Shown here: piece after piece, positions 1 to 8,458 of the stretch | Layout of the letters: each line of letters opens with the position of its first letter | Numbering within the stretch: the stretch's first letter is position 1 | Source: Amaricoccus macauensis_A | GTDB lineage: Bacteria; Pseudomonadota; Alphaproteobacteria; Rhodobacterales; Rhodobacteraceae | Length of the DNA stretch: 64,000 nt | Assembly (NCBI RefSeq): GCF_049800915.1 | Contig: NZ_JBNAFY010000007.1 | Span: 196,945-260,944, forward strand | Direction of reading: 5' to 3' | The notes under the pieces: model-generated | What the model was told of the DNA's origin: nothing | Seen by the model: only the letters and a program-made list of their open reading frames with translations | The model's database searches: none | Made by a program: the position numbers and the translations under genes

Positions 1-37
1 CAACGATCTTTTTTACGCGCTCTGCGATATCGCTCAT
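1..37 (-). CDS. acpP: acyl carrier protein, N-terminal fragment
   Basis: Only the first twelve codons are in the window; they read MSDIAERVKKIV, the usual start of the fatty-acid acyl carrier protein. The ATG is preceded by a GAGGAAG ribosome binding site. The protein carries growing acyl chains on a phosphopantetheine serine that lies outside the window. Its position downstream of fabD and fabG on the same strand is the common fatty-acid synthesis order. The call rests on the short N-terminus plus context. Confidence 0.85.
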   Translation of the reverse strand, partial: MSDIAERVKKIV

Positions 38-201
38 AACTTGTCTTCCTCTTTTGCCTGCTATCCGGCCAAGCTCTACAGTTTTCGTTCTGTATCGACG
101 GCCCGGCGTGCCCGAAAAGGCGATCCCACATTGTTCCGGACGACTCCGCTCCGCAGATCTCTTGTCGCTACGGGAAGGCCGCCCCCCTTCAACTCGCGCG
201 G

Positions 202-229
202 CCTATATCACAACCAATGCCAGTGGCAA
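202..229 (-). promoter_or_regulatory. candidate acpP promoter
   Basis: On the minus strand a TTGCCA and a TATAGG hexamer are separated by 16 bases in the fabG-acpP spacer. They could give acpP its own sigma-70 type promoter, which fits the higher demand for acyl carrier protein. The match is by eye and unproven. Confidence 0.3.
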
Positions 230-267
230 ATGCTAATGCAAAGGGGCCCCCGTAGCTTATCCAAGGC

Positions 268-1005
268 TCAGATCATCGCCATTCCACCGTTCACATGCAA
301 TGTCTGACCGGTAATATAAGCTGCTTCTTCAGAGGCCAGGTAAGCAACCGCCGCGCCGATTTCATCCGCCGAGCCCATTCGGCCGGCAGGAATCTTTTCC
401 AATGTCTTCGCTTTCTGGTCGTCCGTCAGGGCCTCGGTCATGGCGGTCGTGATAAAACCGGGTGCCACACAGTTCACGGTAATGCCGCGTCCAGCGACCT
501 CGGCGGCGATCGATTTGGACATGCCGATGATCCCCGCTTTCGTCGCAGCGTAGTTCGCCTGCCCCGGATTACCCGTCACGCCGACGACGGACGAGATGTT
601 GATGATACGACCCCAGCGCGCCTTCATCATGCCACGCATCACACTGCGTGAAAGCCGCATCGCGCTCGTCAAGTTCACGGCCAGAACGGCGTCCCAGTCC
701 GCATCCGACATCCGCATGAAGAGCTGATCCCGAGTGATTCCGGCATTGTTCACGAGAACCTCGAGCCCGCCGATCGCTTCCGTCGCCAATTTGGGTAAGG
801 ATGCGACGGCCTCCGCATCGCTGAGATTGCAAGGGACGGCCACGGCGCCCTCCCCGAGTTCGGAAGCAAGAGCCTCGAGCGGCTCGACCCGGGTCCCCGA
901 TAAGGCAACTTTCGCGCCCTGAGCGTGCAGGGCCCTTGCTATCGCACCGCCGATTCCACCGGATGCACCGGTTATCAACGCGTGTTTTCCAGCCAGATCA
1001 AACAT
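268..1005 (-). CDS. fabG: 3-oxoacyl-[acyl-carrier-protein] reductase FabG
   Basis: This short-chain dehydrogenase carries out the NADPH-dependent reduction of 3-oxoacyl-ACP in type II fatty acid synthesis in the cytoplasm. The 245-residue product has the cofactor motif TGASGGIG at residues 12-19, NNAG at 86-89, and the catalytic Ser138/139, Tyr152 and Lys156 (ISS, YAATK). An open frame extends 21 codons upstream, but the start chosen (MFDLAGK) matches the family's N-terminus and overlaps the end of fabD by 8 bases, which indicates translational coupling. acpP follows after about 230 bases. Confidence 0.95.
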   Translation of the reverse strand: MFDLAGKHALITGASGGIGGAIARALHAQGAKVALSGTRVEPLEALASELGEGAVAVPCNLSDAEAVASLPKLATEAIGGLEVLVNNAGITRDQLFMRMSDADWDAVLAVNLTSAMRLSRSVMRGMMKARWGRIINISSVVGVTGNPGQANYAATKAGIIGMSKSIAAEVAGRGITVNCVAPGFITTAMTEALTDDQKAKTLEKIPAGRMGSADEIGAAVAYLASEEAAYITGQTLHVNGGMAMI

Positions 1006-1948
1006 TTGCGCCCCCAATCTTTTCAACGAATCCCGCGACATCGGCGGGCTTTCCGACAGCCGCAACATCTGCCTGCCGCGAAATCCGGCGAATCATTCCC
1101 GAAAGTGCCTTGCCGGCGCCGACCTCGACGAACTGCTCCACCCCGTTGTCGGACATCCAGGCCACGCTCTCGCGCCAGCGGACCCGTCCTGTGATCTGCT
1201 CCACCAGCAACAGCCGGATCACATCCGGATCGGTGACGGCCTCGGCCCTAACGTTCGCCACCAACGGAACGCTGGGCGAGTTGATCTGAATCCCGGAAAG
1301 AGCTTCCGCCATAGCATTAGCCGCAGGCTGCATCAGCGCACAATGGAATGGCGCGCTCACCGGCAGGAGCATTGCGCGTTTCGCGCCACGCTCCTTGGCA
1401 AGGGCAGCAGCACGTTCGACCGCCGATCTCGCGCCCGAAATCACCACCTGCCCCGGGTCATTGTCATTCGCCGCCTGGCAGACCTCCCCTTCGGCTGCAT
1501 CCGCCGCGACCCCTTCGACTGCGGCCAGATCTAGCCCCAGAACGGCCGCCATCGCGCCTTCACCCACCGGCACGGCCTGTTGCATGGCCTGCCCGCGAAG
1601 GCGCAGCATCCGGGCGGTATCTGCAAGCCCCATCGCGCCTGTCGCGCATAGCGCCGAATACTCGCCAAGCGAATGCCCAGCCACGTAGGCGGCGGTGGAT
1701 ACCGGCACACCCTCGGCCTCGAGCGCCTTCATGGCCGCCATAGAGGTCGCCATGAGAGCCGGCTGGGCGTTCTGCGTGAGCGTGAGTTCCTCTGCCTCAC
1801 CTTCCCAGATCAGGGCGGAAAGCTTTTCGCCCAGCGCCTCGTCCACTTCCTCGAACACGGCACGGGCAACGGGATAAGAATCGGCAAGTTCTTTGCCCAT
1901 TCCAATGACCTGCGCACCCTGGCCGGGGAACACGAAAGCTCGTTTCAT
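998..1948 (-). CDS. fabD: malonyl-CoA:ACP transacylase FabD
   Basis: FabD moves malonyl groups from CoA to the acyl carrier protein, supplying the extender unit for fatty acid synthesis. The 316-residue product begins MKRAFVFPGQGAQ, a family hallmark, and has the nucleophile elbow GHSLGEYS with Ser93 and a downstream APFH histidine. Its length is typical. It is the first gene of a minus-strand fabD-fabG-acpP set, with a GGGAGA ribosome binding site before the ATG. Confidence 0.96.
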   Translation of the reverse strand: MKRAFVFPGQGAQVIGMGKELADSYPVARAVFEEVDEALGEKLSALIWEGEAEELTLTQNAQPALMATSMAAMKALEAEGVPVSTAAYVAGHSLGEYSALCATGAMGLADTARMLRLRGQAMQQAVPVGEGAMAAVLGLDLAAVEGVAADAAEGEVCQAANDNDPGQVVISGARSAVERAAALAKERGAKRAMLLPVSAPFHCALMQPAANAMAEALSGIQINSPSVPLVANVRAEAVTDPDVIRLLLVEQITGRVRWRESVAWMSDNGVEQFVEVGAGKALSGMIRRISRQADVAAVGKPADVAGFVEKIGGANV

Positions 1949-2017
1949 CCCGAACGTCTCCCTTTTGGTGCCGTCCTCACTAGCCGGTGATGTCGGCCCA
2001 CGTCCAGCCCTTTAGGG

Positions 2018-2800
2018 TCAGGCATTCCCAGCTATGCCGAAAGGGTCCTCGGGATATCCGACGCTGACGAGGGACAAACCATCGGGCGGACACACAGGGC
2101 CGCAGGCCGCGCGGTTGCGGGCTTCCAGCGCTTCGGCCACGCGCGCGGGAGGCCAGGCCCCGGCCCCGACGCGCTCCAGGGTGCCGACGATGCTGCGCAC
2201 CTGGTTGTGGAGAAACGACCGCGCCTCAAGCCGGAACCGGAACGCCTGACCGGCGGGATAGGGCACTTCGTCAATCTCTATAATATCAAGTGTTTTCAGT
2301 GGACTATCCGCCTGACACATGGTCGAACGAAAGGTCGTGAAATCATGCCGGCCGACAAGATGCCTGGCCCCCGCCCGCATGGCCTCCAGGTCCAGCGGAC
2401 GGTTCACGCGCCAGGCAAAACCGGCATCGCGCACCAGCGGCGCACGTCTGGAAACGATACAGAAACGGTATTCCCGAAGTATGGCCGAAAATCGGGCGTG
2501 AAATTCATCCGACACTTCCGCCGCGGCCACCACGGCTACCGGATGCGGCCGCAAATGCGCGTTGAGCGCCTCGCGCAACCGTTCGGGATCCCACACCCTA
2601 GCCATGTCAAGATGTGCGACCTGACCATCGGCATGAACGCCGGCATCCGTCCGGCCAGCCCCGTTGACGGCGGGCCCAGACGGATCGAGACGCGCCGCTG
2701 CCGCCTCTAAAGCTCCCTGAACGCTCGGATGGTCCGCCTGGCGCTGCCAGCCGGAAAAGGGCCGGCCGTCATATTCGATTTTCAGTGCATATCTCGGCAT
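2018..2800 (-). CDS. truA: tRNA pseudouridine(38-40) synthase TruA
   Basis: TruA isomerises uridines 38, 39 and 40 in the anticodon arm of tRNAs. The 260-residue protein starts MPRYALKIEYDGRPFSGWQ and contains the catalytic motif GRTDAGVHA, whose aspartate attacks the uracil. The C-terminal LHNQVRSIVGTL stretch is also conserved in the family. The gene lies about 70 bases upstream of fabD on the same strand, so the two may be co-transcribed. It diverges from the acetyltransferase gene on the other side. Confidence 0.96.
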   Translation of the reverse strand: MPRYALKIEYDGRPFSGWQRQADHPSVQGALEAAAARLDPSGPAVNGAGRTDAGVHADGQVAHLDMARVWDPERLREALNAHLRPHPVAVVAAAEVSDEFHARFSAILREYRFCIVSRRAPLVRDAGFAWRVNRPLDLEAMRAGARHLVGRHDFTTFRSTMCQADSPLKTLDIIEIDEVPYPAGQAFRFRLEARSFLHNQVRSIVGTLERVGAGAWPPARVAEALEARNRAACGPVCPPDGLSLVSVGYPEDPFGIAGNA

Positions 2801-2930
2801 GTCGCGGCCCTACCCCGCAATGACGCCATTGCCAAGACCCCGTCGCGAGGATCACGGCCGCACCTGCCGCGGCATTGCCCCGCCCCCGCAGAAGCGGCAC
2901 CTTGCAGGTCACGAAACCGAAGGAGTGCGC

Positions 2931-3377
2931 ATGATCCGTCAAGCCAGCCTCAGTGATGTTCCCAACTTACGGAACTGCGCCGAACGCGCATTCGCCCGCT
3001 ACGTTCCGCTGATCGGGCGCAGACCGGCCCCGATGGATGCGGATTTCACCGCACAGATCGCGAGGGGCCAGGTTCACGTCTCCGTCGCGGCGCAAGGCGC
3101 CTTCCAAGGATATGTGGTCTTCTTTCCAATCGGCGGGCACATGCACCTGGAAAGCGTCGCGGTGCTCCCGGAAGCTGCCGGCAAAGGTGTGGGAAGATCG
3201 CTCATCGCATTCTGCGAGGAATGCGCACGCGCACAGGGCATCGGGGCCGTTCACGTTTACACGAACGAAAAAATGGAGGGAAACCTGACCCTCTACCCTC
3301 GGCTTGGCTACACCGAAGCAGAGCGCCGCGAGGAAGATGGCTTTCACCGGGTCTACTTCGAGAAGCATCTCGGATAG
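2931..3377 (+). CDS. GNAT family N-acetyltransferase
   Basis: The 148-residue product has the GNAT fold signature. A strand reading HLESVAVLPEAAGKGVGRSL contains the acetyl-CoA pyrophosphate loop (about residues 76-95), followed by VHVYTNEKMEGNLTLYPRLGYTE, the typical motif B tail. The ATG at this position is preceded by AGGAG; an upstream in-frame ATG has no such site and reads through low-complexity sequence. The substrate cannot be told from the sequence. The gene stands alone, diverging from truA. Confidence 0.85.
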   Translation: MIRQASLSDVPNLRNCAERAFARYVPLIGRRPAPMDADFTAQIARGQVHVSVAAQGAFQGYVVFFPIGGHMHLESVAVLPEAAGKGVGRSLIAFCEECARAQGIGAVHVYTNEKMEGNLTLYPRLGYTEAERREEDGFHRVYFEKHLG

Positions 3378-3721
3378 CCTGCTGTACCCCTGCCCTCTGA
3401 GGCGGATTTCACATGCAGATTTCCGCCACCAATCGCATTTGGTGTATCTGCCCTGTTGATATACCCTTTACGCGAAGAACCGTCTCCGCTATCCCGTCGC
3501 TGGAATGGTTAACGTTCGACCCGGCCTTCCAGAGCCACGGACTGACCCGGCACGCAAGCTCATCTGCTAGCCGCCACCCCCTTGCAGAAACTGACACAGG
3601 AATGCCCCGGTAAAGCCACCGGACAGCATCGGCAAGCAGCTGCGTTCCTTTTTGGGGTGCTTAGGCAGCGTGTATCCGGATGTTGTCTCGCAAGCCGCCA
3701 GCAGGGCCAAGAGAGCACGCC
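3378..3721. other. intergenic region upstream of the siderophore operon
   Basis: No gene is visible in this 344-base stretch. It should contain the promoter of the asb-like operon. I found no Fur-type box, and no TGA-N9-TCA iron-rhodo box; the nearest candidate, near 3398, has an 8-base spacer. Confidence 0.6.
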
Positions 3722-5545
3722 ATGTCGACACATCTGGTGGACGCCCCTGCACCACCGCCTCACGCAACCGCCCAGCGCGCAACTCTGCAAGCCTTTCTCA
3801 ACTGCTACCTCCGGGAGGTGAATCCGGGCGTGCTTCTGCCCGCGCCTGCCTACAACGGCGGACAGCGATTGCTAGAAATCCCTCTGCCTGAACGCCGGAT
3901 GCGCCTGCGCATCACGCTTGAATATCATTCCCTGACCGGCCCGCATCGGATCAGCGACATCCGGCTGCGTCACGATCTGGAGGATGTCTGGCAAATCGCC
4001 GCCCCGGTCGAGGCGCTGACGCTTCTCGTGCAGGACACCTGCCGCAGGCATGGCGGAGGGCCCAACTGCGACGGGATGGCCACGCTTCTGCACCGAATCC
4101 TCGAAAGCAACGGGGAAATCGGGACCCTCTGCGCACATCGCTGCGGTCGCAACGACACCGGAAGCCGAGATTTCCTGTCAGCGGAGCGCGCGCTCGTGTT
4201 CGGACACTGGCTGCATCCGACCCCGAAGAGCCGCGACGGGATGACCGGCTGGCAGGCGCGTGCTTATGCGCCGGAGTTCTGTGGCAGTTTCCAGCTTCGC
4301 TTCCTTGCGGTGGAAAGATCGCTCATGCGCTCTGGGTCTTCGCTTGGTCGCGATGCCGAAGCACTCGTTCGGGAGGTTCCGGGTATCGCGGACCGCTTCG
4401 AAATAGAGGCGAACGAGGCGCTTCTGCCGGTTCACCCGCTCCAGATGGAGGCGCTCCGCCTTGATCCGGAAATCGAGACCGAATTTCAGAGGGGCCGGCT
4501 GCGCGACCTCGGCGCCGCGGGTTGCCGGTTCGCGGCCACATCTTCGGTTCGAACGCTCTACGCGCCGGAATGCCCCTGGATGCTCAAGTTCTCGCTTCCC
4601 GTTCGCATCACGAATTCGCTGCGGACCAACCTCCGCCACGAACTGGCCGCAGGGGTCGTAATGTCACGCCTCATTCGCCGCCTCGATTTTCATGAGGTCG
4701 AGCCCCGGTTCCGCATCATTGACGATCCGGCGTGGTTGACGGTGGAACGCCCCAACCGCGCCGAAAGCGGCTTCGAGGTCATCTTCCGCCAGAACCCCTT
4801 CCTCGCCGAAGCGGGTAGCCCAGCCGGCTTCGGCATCGTGAACATTGCAGCCCTGACCGCCGAGCCCTTGCCGGGCCAGACGTCGATGCTCTCCCTTGTG
4901 GTAGATGACCTCGCGAGAACTCTTTCCGAAACGGCTGAGACCGCTGCCCTCCGGTGGTTCGACGCCTACCTCGATTGTATGCTGCGCCCGATCCTCACGC
5001 TCTTCGAGCGGCACGGAATCGCGCTCGAGGCGCATCAGCAGAACATTCTCCTCGATATCAGCGGCGGCGTCCCCTCGCGCTGCTATTTCCGCGACAATCA
5101 GGGGTATTACGTTGCGGAAAGTCGGCTCACCGACCTAGCCGAGATTGCTCCCGGCATCGGGGATATCGCCGCACTCAGCTTCCCGGACGGGGAAATCCAC
5201 GAGCGTTTGTGCTACTATCTCGTGGTCAATCAGATCTTCGCCGTGATCAGCCGCCTCGGAGCAGAAGGGCTTGCTCCAGAAGCCCTGCTGGTCGACCGGC
5301 TTGCTGCGATTCTGGAAGAAGCGGCCAGCCGTTATCCCGGTCCGGGCGGCGATTTCGCCAGATTCGTGCTTCTGACCCCGCATCTCAGCGCCAAGGCCAA
5401 CCTGCTGACCCGTCTGCATGGTATCGACGAACTCGAAGCTCCCGGTGAAAAGGCCGTCTATGTGCGACTGCCCAACCCGGTCAGCGCACGCCGGACGCAG
5501 GCCGCCGCGGAAGAGCACACGGAGGTTGCCCGTGCCCGCGCTTGA
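3722..5545 (+). CDS. asbA: IucA/IucC-family siderophore synthetase, AsbA-like
   Basis: This 607-residue NRPS-independent siderophore synthetase would use ATP to form an amide between citrate and a polyamine, the role of AsbA in petrobactin synthesis. Family motifs are present: HPTPKSRDGMTG around residues 165-175, VHPLQ around 240, the ATP-binding stretch TSSVRTLYAP, and the C-terminal EAHQQNILLD with CYFRDNQGYY. The ATG at 3722 gives the family N-terminus. It is the first of five tightly packed genes in the order A-B-C-DE-F, the order known for petrobactin clusters. Family is certain; the exact acceptor amine is inferred from neighbours. Confidence 0.88.
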   Translation: MSTHLVDAPAPPPHATAQRATLQAFLNCYLREVNPGVLLPAPAYNGGQRLLEIPLPERRMRLRITLEYHSLTGPHRISDIRLRHDLEDVWQIAAPVEALTLLVQDTCRRHGGGPNCDGMATLLHRILESNGEIGTLCAHRCGRNDTGSRDFLSAERALVFGHWLHPTPKSRDGMTGWQARAYAPEFCGSFQLRFLAVERSLMRSGSSLGRDAEALVREVPGIADRFEIEANEALLPVHPLQMEALRLDPEIETEFQRGRLRDLGAAGCRFAATSSVRTLYAPECPWMLKFSLPVRITNSLRTNLRHELAAGVVMSRLIRRLDFHEVEPRFRIIDDPAWLTVERPNRAESGFEVIFRQNPFLAEAGSPAGFGIVNIAALTAEPLPGQTSMLSLVVDDLARTLSETAETAALRWFDAYLDCMLRPILTLFERHGIALEAHQQNILLDISGGVPSRCYFRDNQGYYVAESRLTDLAEIAPGIGDIAALSFPDGEIHERLCYYLVVNQIFAVISRLGAEGLAPEALLVDRLAAILEEAASRYPGPGGDFARFVLLTPHLSAKANLLTRLHGIDELEAPGEKAVYVRLPNPVSARRTQAAAEEHTEVARARA

Positions 5546-7205
5546 AGCGACGCTTTGCTGCGACGAGAATCGCGTCACGCAGCAGTTCTGCGCAGCTCTT
5601 CTGTTCGAGGGTATCGTCCAGCCGGGCGAACCTGACGAAGAGGGTTGGCAGGAGTGGGTCGCCGGCGGTTGTCGTTTCCGGGCGCGAGCAAGTGCGGGAG
5701 CCTTTGGCCGTCGAACGCTGTCCGAGGGACCGGAGCGCAAGACGTCGAGCGGGTGGACGTCGGCCGGGTGGCAAGACCTTCTTGCCGCTCTCGATCTGAC
5801 TTGCGGCGTGCGTGACCGCGTCCATCGTGAATTCAGCCGAACGGCGATCAACTGGCAGAGCGCGAAAGCCTGCCTTTCTCAGGTGCGGCGGCACCGGCTG
5901 ACCGGCGCAGAACTCGAAAGCGCCATCATCGAAGGCCATCCCTACCATCCGAGTTTCAAGGCCCGCACCGGCTTCTCCGATGCTGACAACCGGGCCTTCG
6001 GGCCGGAAGCCGCATCTCCATTCCAACTGGAATGGGTGTTGCTCGCGCGGGATCTCGTCGAGAGCACGCCTGGCGGCAGGCTCGACGATCCTGGCAATTC
6101 ACAAACATGCTCCTTGGGTCCGGGTCTTGAAAAGGAGGGGTTCGTACCCTTCCCGGTTCATCCCTGGCAAATGCGTCAGCTGTATCGGGACGCAACGTTC
6201 TCGGACTGGATTGCCGCAGGACGAGCAGTTTGCCTCGGTCCGCTCGGGGATCGCTACCGCGCCACCCAGTCCGTGCGGACGCTGATGAACGTGGATCGTC
6301 CCGCTGGGGATCACGTGAAGCTGTCGCTTGCCATCGGCAACACGTCATCTCTGCGCACGCTCGACCCCGATTGCGTTCTCATCGCGTCGACGATCTCAAA
6401 CTGGTTGGAAGAAGTCGTCGCCGCCGATTCCTTTCTGGCGGACACCTCGGGGCTCACCATCCTGCGGGAACATTCCGGGGCGATCGCAGGGCGGGGAAGC
6501 TCCCTGGCACCGGGAAGCCTTGCCATGATTCGGCGGGTCTCGCCCGATGCGGTCGGGATCGCCCCGGACGCAATCCTGCCCTTCAATGCCCTGCCACTGA
6601 TGGAGCGGGATGGCCGCCCGCTGATCGACCCTTGGGTCGCGCGGTTCGGTCTGATGAACTGGTTCGAGCGGCTGGTGGATGTCGCGGTACTGCCGGTCTG
6701 GCACCTCATGCTCGCCCACGGGATCGGAATCGAGGCCCATGCCCAGAACCTCCTGCTGCGCCACGAGAACGGCTGGCCCACGGGCCTTGTGGCCCGGGAT
6801 TTCCACGAGAGCCTCGAGTATGTGCCCGAGCTTCTCCCTCGCCCCGGTCTCGCGCCCGATCTCGGCGCGCTGGACCCGGCGTTCCGGTCCGCCGAACGCG
6901 GCCGCTTCCACGCGATGGCGGGGCCGGAGGATCTGCGCGAACTCGTGATGGACACGCTCTTCATCTACAACTTGGCGGATCTTACCGCCTGCCTCGAGCG
7001 CGCCTACGGCCTTTCCGAGAAGGTTGCTTGGGCACGGATCCGCAAGCGTCTCGACGCCCATGTCCACCGCTACGGGCTGGAGGAGCGCGCGGCCCTCTTC
7101 TGCGCCGACGCCCCTCGCATCGCCACGGAATCGCTTGTCAGCCGCACGCTCTTTCCCGGGCGCGACAGCTACCACCACCTTGTTCCCAACGCCCTCGCGC
7201 GTTGA
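5532..7205 (+). CDS. asbB: IucA/IucC-family siderophore synthetase, AsbB-like
   Basis: This second NIS synthetase (557 residues) would add the other arm to the citrate core. It shows GHPYHPSFKARTGF around residues 135-150, VHPWQMRQLY, the ATP-binding SVRTLMN, and IEAHAQNLLL near the C-terminus. The GTG start overlaps the end of the preceding gene by 14 bases and is preceded by GGAGG. Two different IucA/IucC enzymes side by side are typical of petrobactin and related mixed citrate siderophores. Which of the two acts first cannot be read from the sequence. Confidence 0.87.
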   Translation: MPALEATLCCDENRVTQQFCAALLFEGIVQPGEPDEEGWQEWVAGGCRFRARASAGAFGRRTLSEGPERKTSSGWTSAGWQDLLAALDLTCGVRDRVHREFSRTAINWQSAKACLSQVRRHRLTGAELESAIIEGHPYHPSFKARTGFSDADNRAFGPEAASPFQLEWVLLARDLVESTPGGRLDDPGNSQTCSLGPGLEKEGFVPFPVHPWQMRQLYRDATFSDWIAAGRAVCLGPLGDRYRATQSVRTLMNVDRPAGDHVKLSLAIGNTSSLRTLDPDCVLIASTISNWLEEVVAADSFLADTSGLTILREHSGAIAGRGSSLAPGSLAMIRRVSPDAVGIAPDAILPFNALPLMERDGRPLIDPWVARFGLMNWFERLVDVAVLPVWHLMLAHGIGIEAHAQNLLLRHENGWPTGLVARDFHESLEYVPELLPRPGLAPDLGALDPAFRSAERGRFHAMAGPEDLRELVMDTLFIYNLADLTACLERAYGLSEKVAWARIRKRLDAHVHRYGLEERAALFCADAPRIATESLVSRTLFPGRDSYHHLVPNALAR

Positions 7206-7229
7206 TGTGCCCCTGTTCATGGAGCCCTC

Positions 7230-8456
7230 ATGTTCATTCTCAATGACGCCCCCGCAACGCGGGCCCCGAACCCTGCCATCATGGCCCTCGCCGAACACGG
7301 GCATCGCATCGCGCTCCATCTCTCCGAGACAGAAAAGATGCTGGGAGCGATCCTGAACTTGCGGCAAGCCGGTTCCACGATTTTCCCGATCCACCCTGAT
7401 ATCCCCCACGCCCGCGCGCTCGACATGGCCGCGCACGCGGGCTGCGACCGGTTCGTCGCGGGCGACGGCACTATCCTCGAAACAGACACACGGCACGACG
7501 GCGCGCGGGTGCCCGAGGGCGGGCTTATTCACATGACATCAGGCACCACGGGCGCGCCGAAGCGCATAGAGCGAAGCTGGGGCGAGATTGGCATCGAGAT
7601 CGCGAGCTACGCCGAGGCCTTCACCGCGCCGGACGGCATGACACCCATCATCGCCTGCCCGATCACCCATTCCTACGGCCTGATTCCCGGCGTGATGGTG
7701 GGCCTTCATCGCGGCAGGACGCCTGTCGTCATAGAAGGGATCAACCCGAAATACATCCTCCGCCGCATGCGGGAAGTCGAGCGCCCCCTGCTCTATACAT
7801 CGCCCGCGATGCTCTACACCCTCGCTCGGCTCCTGCCGGCTGACGCACACCTCCCCGCGGCCATGACCTCGGGAACGATGCTCTCCCGCTCCTGGTTCGA
7901 CTGCATCCGCAGCCGGGTGGATCGCCTCTTCCAGCAGTATGGCTGTTCGGAGACCGGATGCGTGGCGATCAATCCAGATCTGCAGCGCGCGGACGAAATT
8001 GGCTATCCGCTGCCACATCTCGCCGTCGGAGCGGGACGCTCCGCGAACCGACCCGCCGAGATCACGGTCGAAACGCCCCGCGGCATGATCGGCACCGGCG
8101 ATCTCGGCTATCTCGCAGCGGACGGAATGCTCGTCTTCCGCTCGCGGCTCGACGACATGATCAATGTCGCGGGCCTCAACGTCTTTCCGCGGGACGTCGA
8201 GCAGGCCGTGTTGGACATGCCCGGCGTGGAAGATGCGCTGGCCTTTCGCATGGAGGATGTACTCGCGGGCGAACGCGTCGCGCTGGTCTATACCGGAAAC
8301 GCTCGGGAGGACGAGTTGCGCGCATGGTGCCGAGAGCACCTCGCGGGCTACCAACAGCCGAGCGTGCTGCGCCCCGTCGACCGCATTCCGCGAGAGGCGA
8401 ACGGCAAGGTAAACCGCCGCAACGTCGCCTCAGGTCTCGCGGAGGCAGGGATCTGA
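7230..8456 (+). CDS. asbC: AMP-dependent 3,4-dihydroxybenzoate ligase, AsbC-like
   Basis: The 408-residue protein belongs to the adenylate-forming family and is expected to activate 3,4-dihydroxybenzoate and load it on the carrier domain encoded next. The phosphate-binding loop TSGTTGAPK lies near residues 105-113, the GCSETGCV motif near 237, GTGDLGYL near 290, and the catalytic lysine motif REANGKVNR at the C-terminus. It is shorter than most acyl-CoA ligases, as AsbC is. It sits 24 bases after asbB and two bases before the next start. Confidence 0.87.
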   Translation: MFILNDAPATRAPNPAIMALAEHGHRIALHLSETEKMLGAILNLRQAGSTIFPIHPDIPHARALDMAAHAGCDRFVAGDGTILETDTRHDGARVPEGGLIHMTSGTTGAPKRIERSWGEIGIEIASYAEAFTAPDGMTPIIACPITHSYGLIPGVMVGLHRGRTPVVIEGINPKYILRRMREVERPLLYTSPAMLYTLARLLPADAHLPAAMTSGTMLSRSWFDCIRSRVDRLFQQYGCSETGCVAINPDLQRADEIGYPLPHLAVGAGRSANRPAEITVETPRGMIGTGDLGYLAADGMLVFRSRLDDMINVAGLNVFPRDVEQAVLDMPGVEDALAFRMEDVLAGERVALVYTGNAREDELRAWCREHLAGYQQPSVLRPVDRIPREANGKVNRRNVASGLAEAGI

Positions 8457-8458
8457 CC

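Noticed and set aside
3398..3411. TGA-N8-TCA sequence upstream of the siderophore operon as an iron-rhodo box
   Set aside because: The spacer is 8 rather than 9 bases and the match is otherwise unsupported, so it was not called a RirA site.
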